This document shows, one piece after another, positions 13,490-14,329 of a stretch of DNA of 14,329 nt. Made by a program: the position numbers and the translations under genes. Under the pieces are notes generated by a model. The model had not been told where the DNA came from, did no database searches, and was given only the letters and a program-made list of their open reading frames with translations. Numbering within the stretch: position 1 is the first letter of the stretch; each line of letters begins with the position of its first letter. The DNA comes from DATNBT01 sp964579765. Lineage in GTDB: Bacteria; Acidobacteriota; Vicinamibacteria; Vicinamibacterales; CAVVIG01. The stretch lies in the NCBI GenBank assembly GCA_964579765.1, contig CAZOIK010000467.1, positions 1-14,329 on the forward strand, in the 5' to 3' direction.

Positions 13490-13858
13490 TGCGAAGTCGC
13501 TGCCGGTGAAGCGGTAGAGCCTTACGTCTTCCGCGTCGCCGGCGAGTCCGACGATCAAATAAAGAGCCCCCGCGTACGACGCTTCGGCCCTGTCCGTTGG
13601 TGACGGCTCGGCTGTGGAGCGCGGGTGCGAATGGTAGAAGCCGATCACGTCGAGGCCTGCCGATCGCGCCTCGCGCCGGGCTCTGATGTGGTCGGCGGGA
13701 TCGATCAGAAACCGCGACGGCTCGCCGGCCAGGTTGGCCGCGCGCACGGCCGACGCCACGACGGTCGTGGAGCCGACGAGCAGGCCGCAGCACTCGCGCG
13801 GCGCCGCCTCGCGCGCGTGCGCGACGACCGCGTCGCGAACGGCGCGGCGCAGGATCAC
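13442..13858 (-). CDS. JAMM/MPN+ (Mov34/JAB1-like) metalloprotease, 138 aa
   Basis: This is a stand-alone bacterial JAB-domain protein. The full zinc motif is present: E22 in PRECCGLLVG, H76 and H78 in FYHSHP, S86 and D89 in PSPTD. Bacterial relatives cleave C-terminal extensions from ubiquitin-like sulfur carriers (MoaD/ThiS/CysO type) or act on other isopeptide bonds; no sulfur carrier gene is in this window, so the substrate is open. The GTG start (13858) overlaps the thiolase TGA (GTGA), indicating coupled translation. The last residues (SDFALEVADPGTDLDGDGR) extend beyond the core fold into the overlap with the PKD gene, and the tail is acidic. The catalytic set makes activity likely. Confidence 0.88.
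   Translation of the reverse strand: MILRRAVRDAVVAHAREAAPRECCGLLVGSTTVVASAVRAANLAGEPSRFLIDPADHIRARREARSAGLDVIGFYHSHPRSTAEPSPTDRAEASYAGALYLIVGLAGDAEDVRLYRFTGSDFALEVADPGTDLDGDGR
13478..13501. terminator. Perfect 9-bp inverted repeat in the PKD/JAMM convergent overlap
   Basis: AGCGACTTC (13478-13486) and GAAGTCGCT (13493-13501) are perfect complements around a 6-nt loop that contains the PKD stop codon. It lies where the two transcripts converge. No T-run follows on either strand, so it is not a classic intrinsic terminator; a Rho-assisted stop or 3' end stabiliser is possible. Confidence 0.5.
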
Positions 13859-14329
13859 ACGGTCTCGACGATCATCGCGATGCCCATCCCGCCGCCGATG
13901 CAGAGCGCCACCAGTCCGTAGCGTTGCTTCCGCGCGCGGAGCGCATGGATGAGCGTCACGAGAACGCGGGCGCCGCTGGCGCCGATTGGATGGCCGAGCG
14001 CAATCGCGCCGCCGTGGACGTTCACCCTGGCCGGATCGAGCTGCAGTTCGCGGGAGACCGCGAGCGCCTGCACGGCGAATGCTTCGTTCAGCTCGACGAG
14101 ATCGACGTCCGCCATCTTCATGCCGGCTCGATCGAGCGCACGGCGGACCGCCGGCACGGGGCCCATGCCCATGATCTTCGGATCGACGCCGGCCGTCGCG
14201 TACGAGACGATGCGCGCGAGCGGCGACGCGGCCGCCGCCTGCGCGTTCCGGCTCGAGGTGACGACGAGAGCGGCGGCGCCGTCGTTGATGCCGGAGGCGT
14301 TGCCGGCGGTCACCGATCCATCCTTCTTG
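13855..14329 (-). CDS. Acetyl-CoA acetyltransferase (thiolase), C-terminal part
   Basis: This is the C-terminal third of a thiolase that continues beyond the right edge; the reading frame is open to 14329. Thiolases condense two acetyl-CoA to acetoacetyl-CoA or run the reverse step in beta-oxidation. Visible motifs are the family block SVTAGNASGINDGAAALVV, NEAFAVQALA, the active-site histidine in GGAIALGHPIGASGAR and the second cysteine in CIGGGMG near the C-terminus. The nucleophilic N-terminal cysteine lies outside the window. The IMGMGPVPAVRRALDRAG block is typical of biosynthetic-type (AtoB/PhaA-like) enzymes, but the final type cannot be decided from this part. Its stop overlaps the JAMM start. 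Confidence 0.95.
   Translation of the reverse strand, partial: KKDGSVTAGNASGINDGAAALVVTSSRNAQAAAASPLARIVSYATAGVDPKIMGMGPVPAVRRALDRAGMKMADVDLVELNEAFAVQALAVSRELQLDPARVNVHGGAIALGHPIGASGARVLVTLIHALRARKQRYGLVALCIGGGMGIAMIVETV

Overview
The window looks like chromosomal housekeeping DNA from a GC-rich bacterium (about two thirds GC by eye). An Acidobacteriota member, probably of the Vicinamibacteria type, is the best guess. The clues are the protein families and gene order, an ECF-sigma promoter of the TGTAACC/TCTAA type, and palindromic repeats that read as RLKADTT-like or GLKACTT-like peptides, which I associate from memory with that group. No 16S or tRNA gene is present, so the taxonomy is inference. 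I see no phage, transposase, CRISPR or integrase genes.

Left part (1-2362, all minus strand): a PfkB-family sugar kinase, then an ECF sigma factor with its own ECF-type promoter, its zinc-binding membrane anti-sigma factor, and the first codons of a third exported protein cut by the window edge. The last three genes overlap by 4 nt each (ATGA, GTGA), so they form a tight regulatory operon.

Centre (2430-11251, plus strand): lexA starts divergently from the kinase, with a good sigma70 promoter and Shine-Dalgarno. DUF3467, nth (endonuclease III), a zincin-like metallopeptidase and rsmA follow, with the last three overlapping. Then come RNase J, FtsK/SpoIIIE and a secreted N-acetylmuramoyl-L-alanine amidase with a TPR-like region, an AMIN domain and an Amidase_3 domain. 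The run links SOS control and base-excision repair, rRNA maturation and RNA turnover (RsmA, RNase J), and chromosome segregation with septal wall splitting (FtsK, amidase).

Right part: convergent to the amidase lie a 62-residue membrane protein and leucyl aminopeptidase pepA (minus). A small secreted PKD-domain protein diverges from pepA (plus). A JAMM/MPN+ metalloprotease coupled to a thiolase (minus, thiolase cut by the right edge) closes the window. The PKD and JAMM genes overlap tail to tail through a perfect 9-bp hairpin.

The protein-coding content is mostly ordinary. The unusual layer is a set of short repeats that fill gene ends and gaps: two members of one palindrome family with compensatory stem changes (one forming the RsmA C-terminus), eight tandem heptamers filling the whole gap between DUF3467 and nth, a degenerate GGTTC array starting in the lexA stop codon, and an intergenic-type AACCACAAAGACACGAA repeat inside the anti-sigma gene. 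Two start sites (DUF3467, pepA) look leaderless. There is no gene-free stretch over 300 bases; the longest gap, 5332-5459, is the RNase J leader.
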